From an uncultured Paracoccaceae bacterium (GTDB lineage: Bacteria; Pseudomonadota; Alphaproteobacteria; Rhodobacterales; Rhodobacteraceae): 64,000 bases of DNA. The stretch lies in NCBI GenBank assembly GCA_947503925.1, contig CANNFQ010000016.1, positions 1 to 64,000 of the forward strand, read 5' to 3'. The number at the start of each line of letters is the position of its first letter. Positions within the stretch are counted from its first letter, which is position 1. The translations under genes and the position numbers were made by a program. Of the stretch, positions 17,654 through 26,989 are shown piece after piece. The notes beneath the pieces were generated by a model. The model did no database searches and had not been told where the DNA came from. It saw only the letters and a list, made by a program, of their open reading frames with translations.

Positions 17654-18229
17654 ATGGCAGAACGTGAAAACCGCGGCCGTGGCCGTAACCGTGAAGATCA
17701 GACCCCTGAGTTTGCCGACCGTCTGGTCGCGATCAACCGGGTGTCGAAAACCGTCAAAGGTGGTAAGCGCTTTGGCTTTGCAGCCCTCGTCGTTGTTGGC
17801 GACCAAAAAGGCCGTGTCGGCTTTGGCAAAGGGAAAGCCAAGGAAGTGCCTGAGGCAATCCGCAAGGCAACCGAGCAGGCCAAGCGCCAGATGATCCGTG
17901 TCGCCCTGCGCGACGGTCGGACATTGCACCACGATATCGAAGGCCGTCACGGTGCCGGTAAAGTGGTCATGCGCACAGCCCCAGAGGGTACTGGTATCAT
18001 CGCCGGTGGTCCAATGCGTGCGGTGTTTGAAATGCTGGGTGTAAAGGACGTGGTTTCCAAGTCCATCGGTTCCCAGAACCCATATAACATGATCCGCGCC
18101 ACCATGAACGGCCTGACCAAGTCGCAAAGCCCGCGTAACGTGGCCCAGCGTCGTGGCAAGAAAGTTGCCGATATTCTGCCCAAGCGGGACGAGGCGCCAG
18201 CCGCCGCCCCTGCCGAAGCTGACGCGTAA
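17654..18229 (+). CDS. rpsE: 30S ribosomal protein S5
   Basis: 191 aa from the ATG at 17654. S5 N-terminal double-stranded RNA-binding signature: [20 protein letters not shown], then [26 protein letters not shown] and a short Ala/Pro tail. A longer frame to 17582 runs through the flanking repeat sequence and is not supported. S5 takes part in decoding accuracy. Confidence 0.98.
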   Translation: MAERENRGRGRNREDQTPEFADRLVAINRVSKTVKGGKRFGFAALVVVGDQKGRVGFGKGKAKEVPEAIRKATEQAKRQMIRVALRDGRTLHHDIEGRHGAGKVVMRTAPEGTGIIAGGPMRAVFEMLGVKDVVSKSIGSQNPYNMIRATMNGLTKSQSPRNVAQRRGKKVADILPKRDEAPAAAPAEADA

Positions 18230-18242
18230 GGAGACCTGACAG

Positions 18243-18431
18243 ATGGCTAAAACAATCGTCGTCAAGCAGATCGGTTCGCCGATCCGCCGCCCCGCCAAGC
18301 AGCGTGCCACGCTGGTTGGTCTTGGCTTGAACAAGATGAACCGCACCCGCGAGCTGGAAGATACCCCTTCTGTGCGTGGCATGGTTAACAGCATTCCGCA
18401 CCTCGTCGAGATCGTCGAAGAGCGCGGGTAA
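18243..18431 (+). CDS. rpmD: 50S ribosomal protein L30
   Basis: 62 aa. [20 protein letters not shown] and [20 protein letters not shown] are the L30 signature. Start follows AAGGAGA. Last gene of the third ribosomal segment; rplO normally comes next but lies 2.1 kb away. Confidence 0.98.
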   Translation: MAKTIVVKQIGSPIRRPAKQRATLVGLGLNKMNRTRELEDTPSVRGMVNSIPHLVEIVEERG

Positions 18432-18471
18432 CCGTTTGACATCGGTGGGTTTGCACTCACCGTAGGTTAGC

Positions 18472-18504
18472 AAACGCCCTTGGGAAACCGAGGGCGTTTT
18501 TGTT
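18472..18504 (+). terminator. Terminator after rpmD
   Basis: AAACGCCCT (18472-18480) pairs with AGGGCGTTT (18491-18499) over a 10-nt loop, followed by TTGTTT. Just before it, at about 18444-18467, GGTGGGTTTGCACTCACCGTAG looks like a decayed copy of the GTAGGGTGGG repeat. Confidence 0.85.
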
Positions 18505-18718
18505 TGCCTTTGCCTGAAAAGCCCGCCCTTCTTGGTGCCGGTTTTATTTCTGTACGCATCGCATGGTTGTATGGCACATTGCACTGCAGTGTTTCGACCT
18601 AACCTTGAATCGTTTGTTCGCTGCCTTTCGCTGCGTTTAAACGCGAAAACGATACCCGATGTGTCGAGGTAAATTTGAAACGCTTTCATTATTGTACTGG
18701 TGGGTGCAAACGGCGTTG

Positions 18719-20395
18719 ATGACTGCAAATCGGACAATAGGTTATCGCGCTGACTGGAAGCCGGTTTTATTGGTTTTACTCATCTCGTTAGCGGTCACGT
18801 TTCTGACTTGGCGTTACGAAACCAAACGCGTCAATGATCAGGCCCAAATGCGTTTCGAACAGCTGAGCCGTGACCTTAAAGCCGATATCATGACAACCAT
18901 GAACGCCTATGGTCAGTTCCTGCGTGGCGGTGTTGGCCTTTTCCAAGCTTCTGACATGGTCACTCGCGACGATTGGGCCGCCTTCGTCGCTGGTCAAGCC
19001 ATCCGCGAGAACTATCCCGGTATTCAGGGCGTGGGCTATAACGCGGTGATCCGTGGCGCATCTGCCCGTGCCGCGTTTGAGGATCGAATCCGCGCGACCG
19101 ATTGGCCAGGATATGCCATCGCCCCACCGGCAGAGCATGATCTTTCCGTTCCGGTTGTCTATCTTGAACCCCTGGGCCCGCGCAACACCCGCGCCATCGG
19201 CTTTGACATCTATTCGGAACCCCGTCGGCGCGCCGCGGTGGACCGCGCCATTCGGACCGGCATGGCCAGTATGACCGCAAAGATCACGCTGGTTCAGGAG
19301 GATACCAGCGCCGCTGCGGATGATGTGCAGGCCGGTGTTCTGGTCATGGTGCCGATTGCCCGGGATACCCAAGCCGAAGCGAACCCCGTCCCTGACCCGA
19401 CCGGCATGATCGTCAGCGTCTTTCGCATCGGTGATCTGATGACCAGTCTGCTGGCGCCTGTTGATGGCCAACGCGCAGACCAGATGCAGGTCGCGCTTTA
19501 TGATGCTGCGGCCCCCGACCCGGATGCCCTGCTGTACCTAGGGGCCGACGCCGCTGCAGGACGTTTCGCGCATTTGCAGCAGCTTCCGCTTTTTGGCCGT
19601 GTCTGGAGCCTGCAAACCCGTTCTACGTTTGTCTTTGATGGCAGGGGGCTGGTCCGTGGTCCGGCGGTGATTGCCGTGGCCGGTATCCTGCTGTCCTTGC
19701 TTTTGACGACTGTTGTCGCCAGCCTGGCCGCCCGCGCGCGGCAAAGTGCCGCCAATGCCGCAACCGCTGCGCAGACCAATGATCATATCCGTATGCTGAT
19801 GCAGGAGGTTAATCATCGTTCCAAGAACCTCTTGGCCGTGGTTCGTGCCATTGCCAGTCAGACGGCCAATCACAGTCCCGAGACATTCGTTGCCGATTTT
19901 TCCAAAAGGGTGGAGGCGCTGGCTGCCAGCCATGACATCCTGGTTCATAACAAATGGCGCGGCGTGCCGATGCATGATCTGGTCCGGTCGCAGCTGTCCC
20001 ATTTTGGTGCTTTGGTTGGTGATCGGATTACACTGGACGGGCCGCCCATCACATTAAACCCCGCTGCCGCGCAGAATGTCGGTATGGCCGTCCATGAGTT
20101 GGCGACAAATGCAGGCAAGGATGGTGCCCTGTCCAACCAAACCGGCAGGGTCGATGTGAGGTGGTTGGTCGCGCAACCCGAGGCCGCCCCGCCCCGTTTT
20201 CAGATATCATGGGTCGAACAGGATGGCCCCCCGGTGCGCCCGCCGGCCTCAAGGGGGTTCGGGTCGGTGGTTCTGGGTGCCATGCTGCATAAAGGCTTGG
20301 CTGCGGAGGTTGATCTGCGCTTCCCGACCGACGGGGTTCAGTGGCAGATGGATTGCCCGCTGGCCAATGTCTTGGAACCACCGCCTGACGGGTAG
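18719..20395 (+). CDS. CHASE-domain HWE-family sensor histidine kinase
   Basis: 558 aa from the ATG at 18719. One membrane helix at about 14-32, an extracytoplasmic CHASE domain at about 60-250 (QFLRGGVGLFQAS, YPGIQGVGYNAVI, DIYSEPRRRAAVDRA), a second helix at about 320-343, then an HWE kinase core: QEVNHRSKNLLAVVRAIA with His366 as the phosphoacceptor, VHELATNAGKDGAL as the N box, and SWVEQDGP with Trp498 and Glu500, the WxE that names the family. HWE kinases lack a classical F box and often feed single-domain regulators in general stress or light responses. No regulator gene is next to it. The start is uncertain since no strong ribosome-binding site is visible. Confidence 0.85.
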   Translation: MTANRTIGYRADWKPVLLVLLISLAVTFLTWRYETKRVNDQAQMRFEQLSRDLKADIMTTMNAYGQFLRGGVGLFQASDMVTRDDWAAFVAGQAIRENYPGIQGVGYNAVIRGASARAAFEDRIRATDWPGYAIAPPAEHDLSVPVVYLEPLGPRNTRAIGFDIYSEPRRRAAVDRAIRTGMASMTAKITLVQEDTSAAADDVQAGVLVMVPIARDTQAEANPVPDPTGMIVSVFRIGDLMTSLLAPVDGQRADQMQVALYDAAAPDPDALLYLGADAAAGRFAHLQQLPLFGRVWSLQTRSTFVFDGRGLVRGPAVIAVAGILLSLLLTTVVASLAARARQSAANAATAAQTNDHIRMLMQEVNHRSKNLLAVVRAIASQTANHSPETFVADFSKRVEALAASHDILVHNKWRGVPMHDLVRSQLSHFGALVGDRITLDGPPITLNPAAAQNVGMAVHELATNAGKDGALSNQTGRVDVRWLVAQPEAAPPRFQISWVEQDGPPVRPPASRGFGSVVLGAMLHKGLAAEVDLRFPTDGVQWQMDCPLANVLEPPPDG

Positions 20396-20453
20396 ATTTG
20401 CCTCTGTTCTGGCCCCCTCTGACCGCTGTTCCATGCTATTGCGTTTTGATTTC

Positions 20454-20482
20454 TTGACCCTGCAGCACGCCCCGTCTATACG
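20454..20482 (+). promoter_or_regulatory. Promoter candidate for the rplO-secY-adk segment
   Basis: TTGACC at 20454-20459 and TATACG at 20477-20482 with a 17-nt spacer. It sits 95 nt before rplO, downstream of the inserted kinase gene, and has the same -10 box as the rpsJ promoter. Confidence 0.7.
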
Positions 20483-20577
20483 CCGCTGGTCAGCATGCAT
20501 TTGCCCCGACTCAGATGAAACGCCGTGTTTGCCCGCTCCCGTCGCTGGGGGGCAGTTCCGGCCAAAGGAGAAGCGAC

Positions 20578-21051
20578 ATGAAACTGAATGAACTTTCCGA
20601 CAACCCAGGCGCCACACAGCGCAAGAAGCGTATTGGTCGTGGTCCGGGTTCGGGCATGGGTAAGACCGGTGGCCGTGGTATCAAGGGTCAGAAATCCCGT
20701 TCCGGCGTGGCGATCAAGGGCTATGAAGGCGGCCAGATGCCGCTTTACCAGCGTCTGCCAAAGCGTGGCTTTAATAAGCCGAACCGCAAGGCATTTGCTG
20801 TCATCAACCTGGGCCTGATCCAGAAATTCATCGACGAAGGCAAGATCGACGCCAAGGCAGATATCACCGAGGATGCACTGGTCGCGTCCGGTCTGGTCCG
20901 CCGCAAGAAGGACGGCATCCGCGTGCTGGCCAAGGGTGAATTCAAAGCCAAGGCCAAGATCACCGTCACTGGCGCGTCAAAAGGTGCTGTTGAGGCCGTT
21001 GAAAAGGCTGGCGGTTCTCTGACCGTCACAACACCGGCAGCGGCTGAGTAA
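20578..21051 (+). CDS. rplO: 50S ribosomal protein L15
   Basis: 157 aa. Starts [20 protein letters not shown] and continues with the glycine-rich [20 protein letters not shown] typical of L15. ATG at 20578 is preceded by AAAGGAG; an upstream in-frame ATG at 20515 is unsupported. First gene of the fourth segment. Confidence 0.97.
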   Translation: MKLNELSDNPGATQRKKRIGRGPGSGMGKTGGRGIKGQKSRSGVAIKGYEGGQMPLYQRLPKRGFNKPNRKAFAVINLGLIQKFIDEGKIDAKADITEDALVASGLVRRKKDGIRVLAKGEFKAKAKITVTGASKGAVEAVEKAGGSLTVTTPAAAE

Positions 21052-21102
21052 ACCCTTGTGGGTGACCGGCCGGTCGCCTACATAACTCTTCGAGTTTTCC
21101 AA

Positions 21103-21136
21103 AACGCCGCTGCCCGGGGAAACCCGCAGCGGCGTT
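21103..21136 (+). terminator. Hairpin between rplO and secY
   Basis: AACGCCGCTGC (21103-21113) pairs perfectly with GCAGCGGCGTT (21126-21136). No T run follows, and secY starts 20 nt downstream, so it more likely sets the ratio of rplO to secY message, by partial termination or by protecting the rplO end, than ends the operon. Confidence 0.6.
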
Positions 21137-21156
21137 GAGCATAAAAAGGGCCCCTT

Positions 21157-22518
21157 ATGGCTTCTGCAGCAGAGCAAATGGCCGCCAATGTCAGTTGGAG
21201 TGCCTTTGGCAAAGCAACTGAATTGCGCCAGCGCATTCTTTTCACCGTTGGATTGCTGATCGTTTACCGGCTTGGCACCTATATCCCCATTCCCGGCATT
21301 GATGGTCTGGCCCTGCGCCAGTTCATGGAAGACGCACAGTCGGGTATCGGTGGCATTCTATCGATGTTCACCGGTGGTGCCCTGTCCCGGATGGGTATTT
21401 TTGCCCTTGGGATCATGCCATATATCTCGGCTTCGATCGTTGTGCAGTTGCTGGGTTCCATGTGGGAACCGCTGAAAAACCTCAAGAAAGAGGGCGAGCA
21501 GGGCCGCCGCAAGCTGAACCAATACACCCGTTACGGGACTGTGGCCCTGGCGACAGCCCAGGCCTATGGCCTTGCTGTCAGCCTAGAGGCGGGTGGTCTG
21601 GCTTCTGATCCCGGCATGTTCTTCCGCATTGCCTGCATTGTCACCATCGTCGGTGGTACGATGTTCCTGATGTGGTTGGGTGAACAGATCACTGCGCGCG
21701 GCATCGGCAATGGGATCTCACTGATCATCTTTGTTGGCATCATCGCCGAAATCCCTGCTGCCATGGCACAGTTCCTGTCGCAAGGCCGGTCCGGTGCGAT
21801 TAGCCCGTTGGTGATTGTGGGTATTCTTGTCATGGTGATCGTGGTTCTGACTTTTGTGGTGTTCATGGAACGCAGCCTTCGAAAGATCCACATCCAGTAT
21901 CCCCGCCAGCAGCGTGGGATGAAGGTTTATGATGGCTCGACCAGCCATCTGCCGATCAAGGTGAACCCGGCCGGTGTGATCCCGGCGATCTTTGCCTCTG
22001 CCCTGTTGCTGCTACCGACAACGATCAGCACGTTCAGTGGCGGGTCCACCAGTCCGATCATGTCGACGATTCTGGCTTATTTTGGTCCCGGCCAGCCGCT
22101 TTACCTGATCTTCTTTGGGGGCATGATCGTCTTTTTCACCTACTTCTATACTCGTGAGGTTGCGTTCAAGACCGAAGATGTGGCCGAGAATCTCAAGAAC
22201 CAGAACGGTTTTGTTCCGGGCATCCGCCCTGGCAAGAAAACCCAGGACTATCTGGATTACGTGGTGACCCGGATCCTTGTGCTCGGCTCTGGCTATCTGG
22301 CCCTTGTGGCATTGATGCCCGAGATTATTCGTGCTCAATTGTCGATACCGTTCTATTTTGGCGGTACGTCAATCCTGATTATCGTGTCAGTGGGGATGGA
22401 TACGATCCAGCAAATCCAGTCGCATCTGGTGGCCCATCAGTACGAAGGTCTGATTGAAAAATCGCAACTGCGCGGCAAACGTGGCGCGAACAAACGTAAA
22501 GGACCGTCGCGTCGATGA
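21157..22518 (+). CDS. secY: Preprotein translocase subunit SecY
   Basis: 453 aa with ten hydrophobic segments. Signatures: [11 protein letters not shown] after helix 1, [15 protein letters not shown], and [21 protein letters not shown]. Forms the protein-conducting channel with SecE and SecG in the inner membrane. The stop overlaps the adk start by 4 nt (ATGA), so the two are coupled. Confidence 0.98.
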   Translation: MASAAEQMAANVSWSAFGKATELRQRILFTVGLLIVYRLGTYIPIPGIDGLALRQFMEDAQSGIGGILSMFTGGALSRMGIFALGIMPYISASIVVQLLGSMWEPLKNLKKEGEQGRRKLNQYTRYGTVALATAQAYGLAVSLEAGGLASDPGMFFRIACIVTIVGGTMFLMWLGEQITARGIGNGISLIIFVGIIAEIPAAMAQFLSQGRSGAISPLVIVGILVMVIVVLTFVVFMERSLRKIHIQYPRQQRGMKVYDGSTSHLPIKVNPAGVIPAIFASALLLLPTTISTFSGGSTSPIMSTILAYFGPGQPLYLIFFGGMIVFFTYFYTREVAFKTEDVAENLKNQNGFVPGIRPGKKTQDYLDYVVTRILVLGSGYLALVALMPEIIRAQLSIPFYFGGTSILIIVSVGMDTIQQIQSHLVAHQYEGLIEKSQLRGKRGANKRKGPSRR

Positions 22519-23159
22519 ATATCATACTGCTGGGACCGCCGGGGGCGGGTAAAGGGACACAGGCGCGCAAGCTTGTGGATGAACGCAACATGGTGCAGCT
22601 CAGCACCGGCGACATGCTGCGCGCCGCCCGGACCAGCGGGACCGAAATGGGCAAGTTGGTTGCGGCCGTGATGGATCGCGGTGATCTGGTCACCGATGAG
22701 ATCGTCATCGGGTTGATCCGTGAACAGCTGGAAGCAGATAACGCTGGCGGTGGTTACATCTTTGACGGTTTCCCGCGCACTTTGGCGCAGGCAGATGCGC
22801 TGGGTCGATTGCTGATGGATATGGGTGAAAACCTCGATTGTGTGATCGAAATGCAGGTTGACGATGACGCGCTGGTGGATCGCATCACTGCCCGCGCCAC
22901 CTGTAAGGATTGCGGTGAGGTCTATAACGACAACACCAAGCCGATCCCGTCAAATGGCAAATGCAGCAATTGCGGATCGTCGCAGATCGAACGGCGAGCC
23001 GACGACAACGAGGAAAGCCTGCGCACACGGCTGATGGCCTATTACAAGCAGACCAGCCCGTTGGTTGGCTACTACTATGCCAAGGGTGATCTGAAATCCG
23101 TGGACGGGCTGGCCAGCATGGATGAGGTTGCGGGCAGCATCGCCGACGCGTTGGGCTAG
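22515..23159 (+). CDS. adk: Adenylate kinase, zinc-LID form
   Basis: 214 aa. P-loop [10 protein letters not shown] at 7-16, [11 protein letters not shown] around 83-93, and the long LID. The LID carries four cysteines (Cys130, 133, 150, 153, in CKDC and CSNC), which bind a structural zinc in adenylate kinases of this type. Catalyses ATP + AMP = 2 ADP. Coupled to secY by overlap, as in many bacteria. Confidence 0.97.
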   Translation: MNIILLGPPGAGKGTQARKLVDERNMVQLSTGDMLRAARTSGTEMGKLVAAVMDRGDLVTDEIVIGLIREQLEADNAGGGYIFDGFPRTLAQADALGRLLMDMGENLDCVIEMQVDDDALVDRITARATCKDCGEVYNDNTKPIPSNGKCSNCGSSQIERRADDNEESLRTRLMAYYKQTSPLVGYYYAKGDLKSVDGLASMDEVAGSIADALG

Positions 23160-23163
23160 GGGC

Positions 23164-23220
23164 GCATAATTTTCGAAAGAAAATTATGCCGGCCAAAAAG
23201 GATTTTGGAGAAAATCCTTT
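23164..23220. repeat. Two tandem AT-rich hairpins after adk
   Basis: GCATAATTTT (23164-23173) pairs with AAAATTATGC (23180-23189), and AAAGGATTTT (23197-23206) pairs with AAAATCCTTT (23211-23220), joined by GCCGGCC-like DNA. A similar pair follows the DUF3833 gene at 47326-47381. They probably act as the adk terminator and look like a dispersed repeat. Confidence 0.7.
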
Positions 23221-23237
23221 GCACCCTTCAGGGTCTA

Positions 23238-23266
23238 TTGACCATTTATTCATTGCCCCCTAAACA
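23238..23266 (+). promoter_or_regulatory. Promoter candidate for the rpsM-rpsK-rpoA-rplQ segment
   Basis: TTGACC at 23238-23243 and TAAACA at 23261-23266, spacer 17 nt ending in a run of five C. The leader would be about 150 nt. It gives the alpha segment its own start after the adk hairpins. Confidence 0.65.
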
Positions 23267-23422
23267 GCGCCATCCCGCAAGGGAATCAATTTGTCACTCC
23301 GGGGTCGCGCCCCTGATCTGACGACCACCTGATATGACGCAGCCCGGCGCCTTTTGGTCCGGGCTTCCGTTGTGAAAAAAGGGTCTGGCATCACGGACCC
23401 GCAACGAAAAGGAATTGCACAC

Positions 23423-23791
23423 GTGGCACGTATTGCCGGCGTAAACATCCCGACTGCAAAGCGGGTTCCAATCGCCCTGACCTACATCACCGGAATTGGC
23501 AGCACCAAAGCCGAAGAAATCTGCGAAGCTGTCAAGATTGACCGCGCCCGCCGCGTTAATGATCTGTCGGACGCCGAGATCCTGTCGATCCGCGAATATA
23601 TTGATGCCAACCTGATGGTTGAAGGTGACTTGCGTCGCGAGACACAGATGAACATCAAGCGCTTGATGGATCTGGGCTGCTATCGCGGTCTGCGCCATCG
23701 TCGTAACCTGCCCGTCCGCGGTCAGCGTACACATACAAACGCACGCACACGCAAAGGCCCTGCAAAGGCCATTGCCGGCAAGAAGAAATAA
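23423..23791 (+). CDS. rpsM: 30S ribosomal protein S13
   Basis: 122 aa from a GTG at 23423, preceded by AAAAGGA; this gives the standard S13 start [14 protein letters not shown]. The in-frame ATG at 23354 would add 23 residues unlike any S13. Signatures: [13 protein letters not shown] and the C-terminal [14 protein letters not shown] that reaches toward the P-site tRNA. Confidence 0.97.
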   Translation: MARIAGVNIPTAKRVPIALTYITGIGSTKAEEICEAVKIDRARRVNDLSDAEILSIREYIDANLMVEGDLRRETQMNIKRLMDLGCYRGLRHRRNLPVRGQRTHTNARTRKGPAKAIAGKKK

Positions 23792-23803
23792 GGAGGCTGA
23801 TCA

Positions 23804-24193
23804 ATGGCACGTGATACCAAACGCACCAAAAAGAAGGTCTCCAAGAACATCGCCGCTGGCGTTGCTCATGTGAACTCTTCTTTCAACAACACAAAAATCC
23901 TGATCTCTGACGTGCAGGGCAACGCCATTTCATGGTCGTCTGCTGGCACAATGGGTTTCAAAGGTTCGCGGAAGTCCACCCCTTATGCCGCCCAGATGGC
24001 GGCTGAGGATGCGGGCAAAAAAGCACAGGATCACGGCGTGAAAACGCTGGAGGTCGAAGTGCAGGGCCCCGGTTCCGGTCGTGAAAGTGCGCTGCGTGCA
24101 TTGGCTGCCGTGGGTTTCAACATCACATCGATCCGTGACGTGACCCCAATGGCCCATAATGGCTGCCGCCCGCCAAAGCGTCGCCGCGTCTAA
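23804..24193 (+). CDS. rpsK: 30S ribosomal protein S11
   Basis: 129 aa. [22 protein letters not shown] and the end [20 protein letters not shown] identify S11, part of the 30S platform next to the anti-Shine-Dalgarno. AAGGAGG precedes the start. rpoA follows after 105 nt that can fold into two hairpins; rpsD is absent, as usual in this bacterial class. Confidence 0.98.
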   Translation: MARDTKRTKKKVSKNIAAGVAHVNSSFNNTKILISDVQGNAISWSSAGTMGFKGSRKSTPYAAQMAAEDAGKKAQDHGVKTLEVEVQGPGSGRESALRALAAVGFNITSIRDVTPMAHNGCRPPKRRRV

Positions 24194-24206
24194 TCATCCA
24201 AACGCC

Positions 24207-24283
24207 TTGGGGTCGTGTGGTTTCACACGGCCCCAATCCGTCATTTTAACCTCGGGCGTCTGCCTTTTGATCATGAGGCAGAC
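24207..24283 (+). promoter_or_regulatory. Two hairpins in the rpsK-rpoA gap
   Basis: TTGGGG-T-CGTGTG (24207-24219) pairs with CACACG-G-CCCCAA (24224-24236), and GTCTGCCT (24258-24265) pairs with AGGCAGAC (24276-24283). Neither has a following T run. The second ends 16 nt before rpoA. They may set the level of rpoA relative to the ribosomal genes; this is inference. Confidence 0.5.
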
Positions 24284-24298
24284 AGGAATGGAGGGACT

Positions 24299-25315
24299 AT
24301 GATCCACAAGAACTGGGCAGAGTTGATCAAACCAACTCAATTGGAAGTGAAACCGGGCAATGACCCGATGCGTGAGGCGACGGTCGTCGCTGAACCGCTG
24401 GAGCGTGGTTTTGGCCTGACATTGGGCAACGCGCTGCGCCGCATCCTGATGTCGTCGCTACAAGGTGCCGCGATCACTGCCGTGCAGATCGACAATGTGC
24501 TGCATGAGTTTTCATCCGTATCCGGTGTCCGTGAAGACGTCACCGATATCGTGCTGAACCTCAAAGGTGTCGCGATCCGTATGGAAGTTGAAGGCCCGAA
24601 GCGTCTGAGTGTTCAGGCCAAGGGTCCTGGCGTTGTGACGGCGGCTGATATTTCCGAGACAGCAGGTATCGAAATCCTCAACAAGGATCACGTGATCTGC
24701 CACCTGGATGATGGCGCCGATCTTTACATGGAACTGACCGTCAATACCGGCAAGGGCTATGTCTCTGCTGATAAGAACAAGCCGGAAGACGCACCCATCG
24801 GCATGATGTCGATTGATGCGATCTATTCGCCGGTCAAGAAAGTCAGCTATGATGTGCAGCCGACCCGTGAAGGTCAGGTGCTGGATTACGACAAGCTGAC
24901 CATGAAGGTTGAGACCGACGGGTCGCTGACCCCTGACGATGCCGTGGCCTATGCTGCCCGTATCCTGCAGGATCAGCTGTCCATCTTCGTCAACTTTGAT
25001 GAGCCTGAATCCGCAACTGCCGGTCAGGATGATGACGGTCTGGAATTCAACCCGCTGCTGCTGAAGAAAGTGGACGAGCTGGAACTGTCTGTCCGCTCTG
25101 CAAACTGCCTGAAGAACGACAATATTGTCTATATTGGCGATCTGATCCAGAAAACCGAAGCCGAAATGCTGCGCACCCCGAACTTTGGCCGCAAATCCCT
25201 GAACGAGATCAAGGAAGTGTTGTCAGGCATGGGGCTGCATCTGGGTATGGACGTTGAGGACTGGCCACCGGACAATATCGAAGATCTGGCCAAGAAGTTC
25301 GAAGACCAGTTTTGA
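24299..25315 (+). CDS. rpoA: DNA-directed RNA polymerase subunit alpha
   Basis: 338 aa. N-terminal dimerisation domain with [20 protein letters not shown] and an RpoA C-terminal domain ([35 protein letters not shown]) that binds UP elements and activators. ATG at 24299 has GGAGGG 6 nt upstream; the frame extends to 24215 without support. rplQ follows after 140 nt containing a perfect palindrome. Confidence 0.98.
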   Translation: MIHKNWAELIKPTQLEVKPGNDPMREATVVAEPLERGFGLTLGNALRRILMSSLQGAAITAVQIDNVLHEFSSVSGVREDVTDIVLNLKGVAIRMEVEGPKRLSVQAKGPGVVTAADISETAGIEILNKDHVICHLDDGADLYMELTVNTGKGYVSADKNKPEDAPIGMMSIDAIYSPVKKVSYDVQPTREGQVLDYDKLTMKVETDGSLTPDDAVAYAARILQDQLSIFVNFDEPESATAGQDDDGLEFNPLLLKKVDELELSVRSANCLKNDNIVYIGDLIQKTEAEMLRTPNFGRKSLNEIKEVLSGMGLHLGMDVEDWPPDNIEDLAKKFEDQF

Positions 25316-25319
25316 TAAT

Positions 25320-25345
25320 GTAAGATGGGTTTAAACCCATCTTAC
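25320..25345. repeat. Perfect 26-nt palindrome after rpoA
   Basis: GTAAGATGGGTTT followed at once by its reverse complement AAACCCATCTTAC. In structure (GTA-GATGGG-TTT) it parallels the GTAGGGTGGG repeats. It starts 4 nt after the rpoA stop, between rpoA and rplQ, and could form a cruciform or an mRNA hairpin. Confidence 0.85.
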
Positions 25346-25455
25346 GACAAATGCCCGCAACGGCGGGGAACATCTGGGCAATCACGCCCCAAGGAGAGTG
25401 GGGGACACGCATCCCCTGCCAGACAAAGCATAAAGACGATTAGGAGACATCAAAA

Positions 25456-25875
25456 ATGCGTCACGCAAGAGGTTACCGCCGCCTGAACCGCACACATGAG
25501 CACCGCAAGGCGCTTTTGTCGAACATGGCTGGCTCGCTCATCGAACATGAGCAGATCAAGACAACATTGCCCAAGGCGAAAGAATTGCGCCGTGTGGTTG
25601 AAAAGCTGGTCACGTTGGGTAAGCGCGGCGATCTGCATGCCCGCCGTCAGGCCGCATCGCAGCTCAAGCAGGACAAGGACGTGGCCAAACTGTTCGACGT
25701 TCTGGGCCCACGCTACGCTGAGCGTCAGGGCGGTTATATCCGCATTATGAAAGCCGGGTTCCGCTATGGTGACATGGCCCCGATGGCAATCATTGAATTC
25801 GTGGATCGCGATGTTGATGCAAAGGGCGCCGCTGACAAGGCCCGTTTGGAAGAATTTGAAAACGCTGAAGACTAA
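25456..25875 (+). CDS. rplQ: 50S ribosomal protein L17
   Basis: 139 aa. [20 protein letters not shown] and [19 protein letters not shown] are L17 signatures; the C-terminal 25 residues are an acidic Ala/Glu/Asp tail. Last gene of the ribosomal supercluster; a bidirectional terminator follows. Confidence 0.98.
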   Translation: MRHARGYRRLNRTHEHRKALLSNMAGSLIEHEQIKTTLPKAKELRRVVEKLVTLGKRGDLHARRQAASQLKQDKDVAKLFDVLGPRYAERQGGYIRIMKAGFRYGDMAPMAIIEFVDRDVDAKGAADKARLEEFENAED

Positions 25876-25897
25876 GTATCTTCGCAGCGTTTCTTAC

Positions 25898-25928
25898 AAA
25901 GGCCCTGCATGCGTTGCAGGGCCTTTTG
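25898..25928. terminator. Convergent terminator between rplQ and ugpC
   Basis: AAAGGCCCTGCA (25898-25909) pairs with TGCAGGGCCTTTT (25914-25926). A/T runs on both sides fit termination of both rplQ and the minus-strand ugp genes. Confidence 0.85.
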
Positions 25929-25930
25929 CG

Positions 25931-26986
25931 TTATCGGTCGCGCCGTAGCCCACTTGATCCATCAAACAGATGCGCCTTGCCCGGCGCAACGGAAAACCGC
26001 ATTTGCCGCTTGTCTTCATCCAACACGTGCACACCGGGCAGGCTGATTGTGAACTCTTCGTTTGTGCCAGTCAGTTCCCCATGGATCAGCGTGTTGGCCC
26101 CCAAGGGTTCGGCCAGCCTGACGGTGACATTTAGAGGCCCGTTTTCATCCGCCACCAGATGTTCCGGGCGGATCCCGAATTTGATCGGCCCGTCCGCCCC
26201 GGACCCTTCTGTCACCGCGTGTCCGTTCACGATCACCTGCCCATCTTTTACCTGACCGTCCAGGATATTCATCGCGGGGCTGCCGATGAATTGTGCGGCA
26301 AAGAGCGTACGTGGCGTTTCGTAAACCTCCAATGGTGTGCCGATCTGTTCGGCCACCCCACCGTTCATCACGATCATTCGGTCGGCCATTGTCATCGCCT
26401 CGACCTGGTCATGGGTGACGTAGAGCGATGTGATCCCGAGCTTTGATTGCAGCTCCTTGATTTCGAGCCGCATCTGCACCCGCAGCTTGGCGTCCAGGTT
26501 CGACAGTGGTTCGTCGAACAGGAACACTGCGGGTTCCCGCACGATGGCTCGTCCCATCGCCACCCGTTGCCGTTGCCCGCCCGATAGTTCGCGTGGTTTT
26601 CGATCCAAAAGCGGTTCCAGTTGCAGCAATTGCGCCGCCTCGACCACCTTGGCGTTGATCTGGTCCTTGGGGAGTCCCGCGATTTTCAGCCCGTAGCCCA
26701 TGTTTTGCCGCACCGACATATGCGGATAAAGCGCGTAGTTCTGGAACACCATGGCGATGTCCCGGTCCATTGGCTCAAGATCATTGGCCCGTGTGCCGCC
26801 GATTATGACATCCCCGGCGGATACGGTTTCCAGCCCTGCCACCATCCGCAGCAAGGTGGATTTCCCGCAGCCTGACGGCCCGACGATCACGATGAACTCC
26901 CCATCCGCGATATCGGTTGTGATGCCGTGGATCACATCGGTGGGTCCAAAGCTTTTCTTGATGTCTGTTAGTGTGACGGTTGCCAT
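25931..26986 (-). CDS. ugpC: ABC transporter ATP-binding protein UgpC
   Basis: 351 aa. Walker A GPSGCGKST, Q-loop FQNYALYPHMSV, signature LSGGQRQRVAMGRAIVR, Walker B VFLFDEPLSNLD, switch THDQVEAM, then a C-terminal TOBE/OB regulatory domain. This is the MalK/UgpC class. With the two permeases and binding protein upstream it forms an sn-glycerol-3-phosphate (or glycerophosphodiester) importer. Only 3 nt separate it from ugpE. A related sugar substrate cannot be ruled out. Confidence 0.9.
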   Translation of the reverse strand: MATVTLTDIKKSFGPTDVIHGITTDIADGEFIVIVGPSGCGKSTLLRMVAGLETVSAGDVIIGGTRANDLEPMDRDIAMVFQNYALYPHMSVRQNMGYGLKIAGLPKDQINAKVVEAAQLLQLEPLLDRKPRELSGGQRQRVAMGRAIVREPAVFLFDEPLSNLDAKLRVQMRLEIKELQSKLGITSLYVTHDQVEAMTMADRMIVMNGGVAEQIGTPLEVYETPRTLFAAQFIGSPAMNILDGQVKDGQVIVNGHAVTEGSGADGPIKFGIRPEHLVADENGPLNVTVRLAEPLGANTLIHGELTGTNEEFTISLPGVHVLDEDKRQMRFSVAPGKAHLFDGSSGLRRDR

Positions 26987-26989
26987 ATT

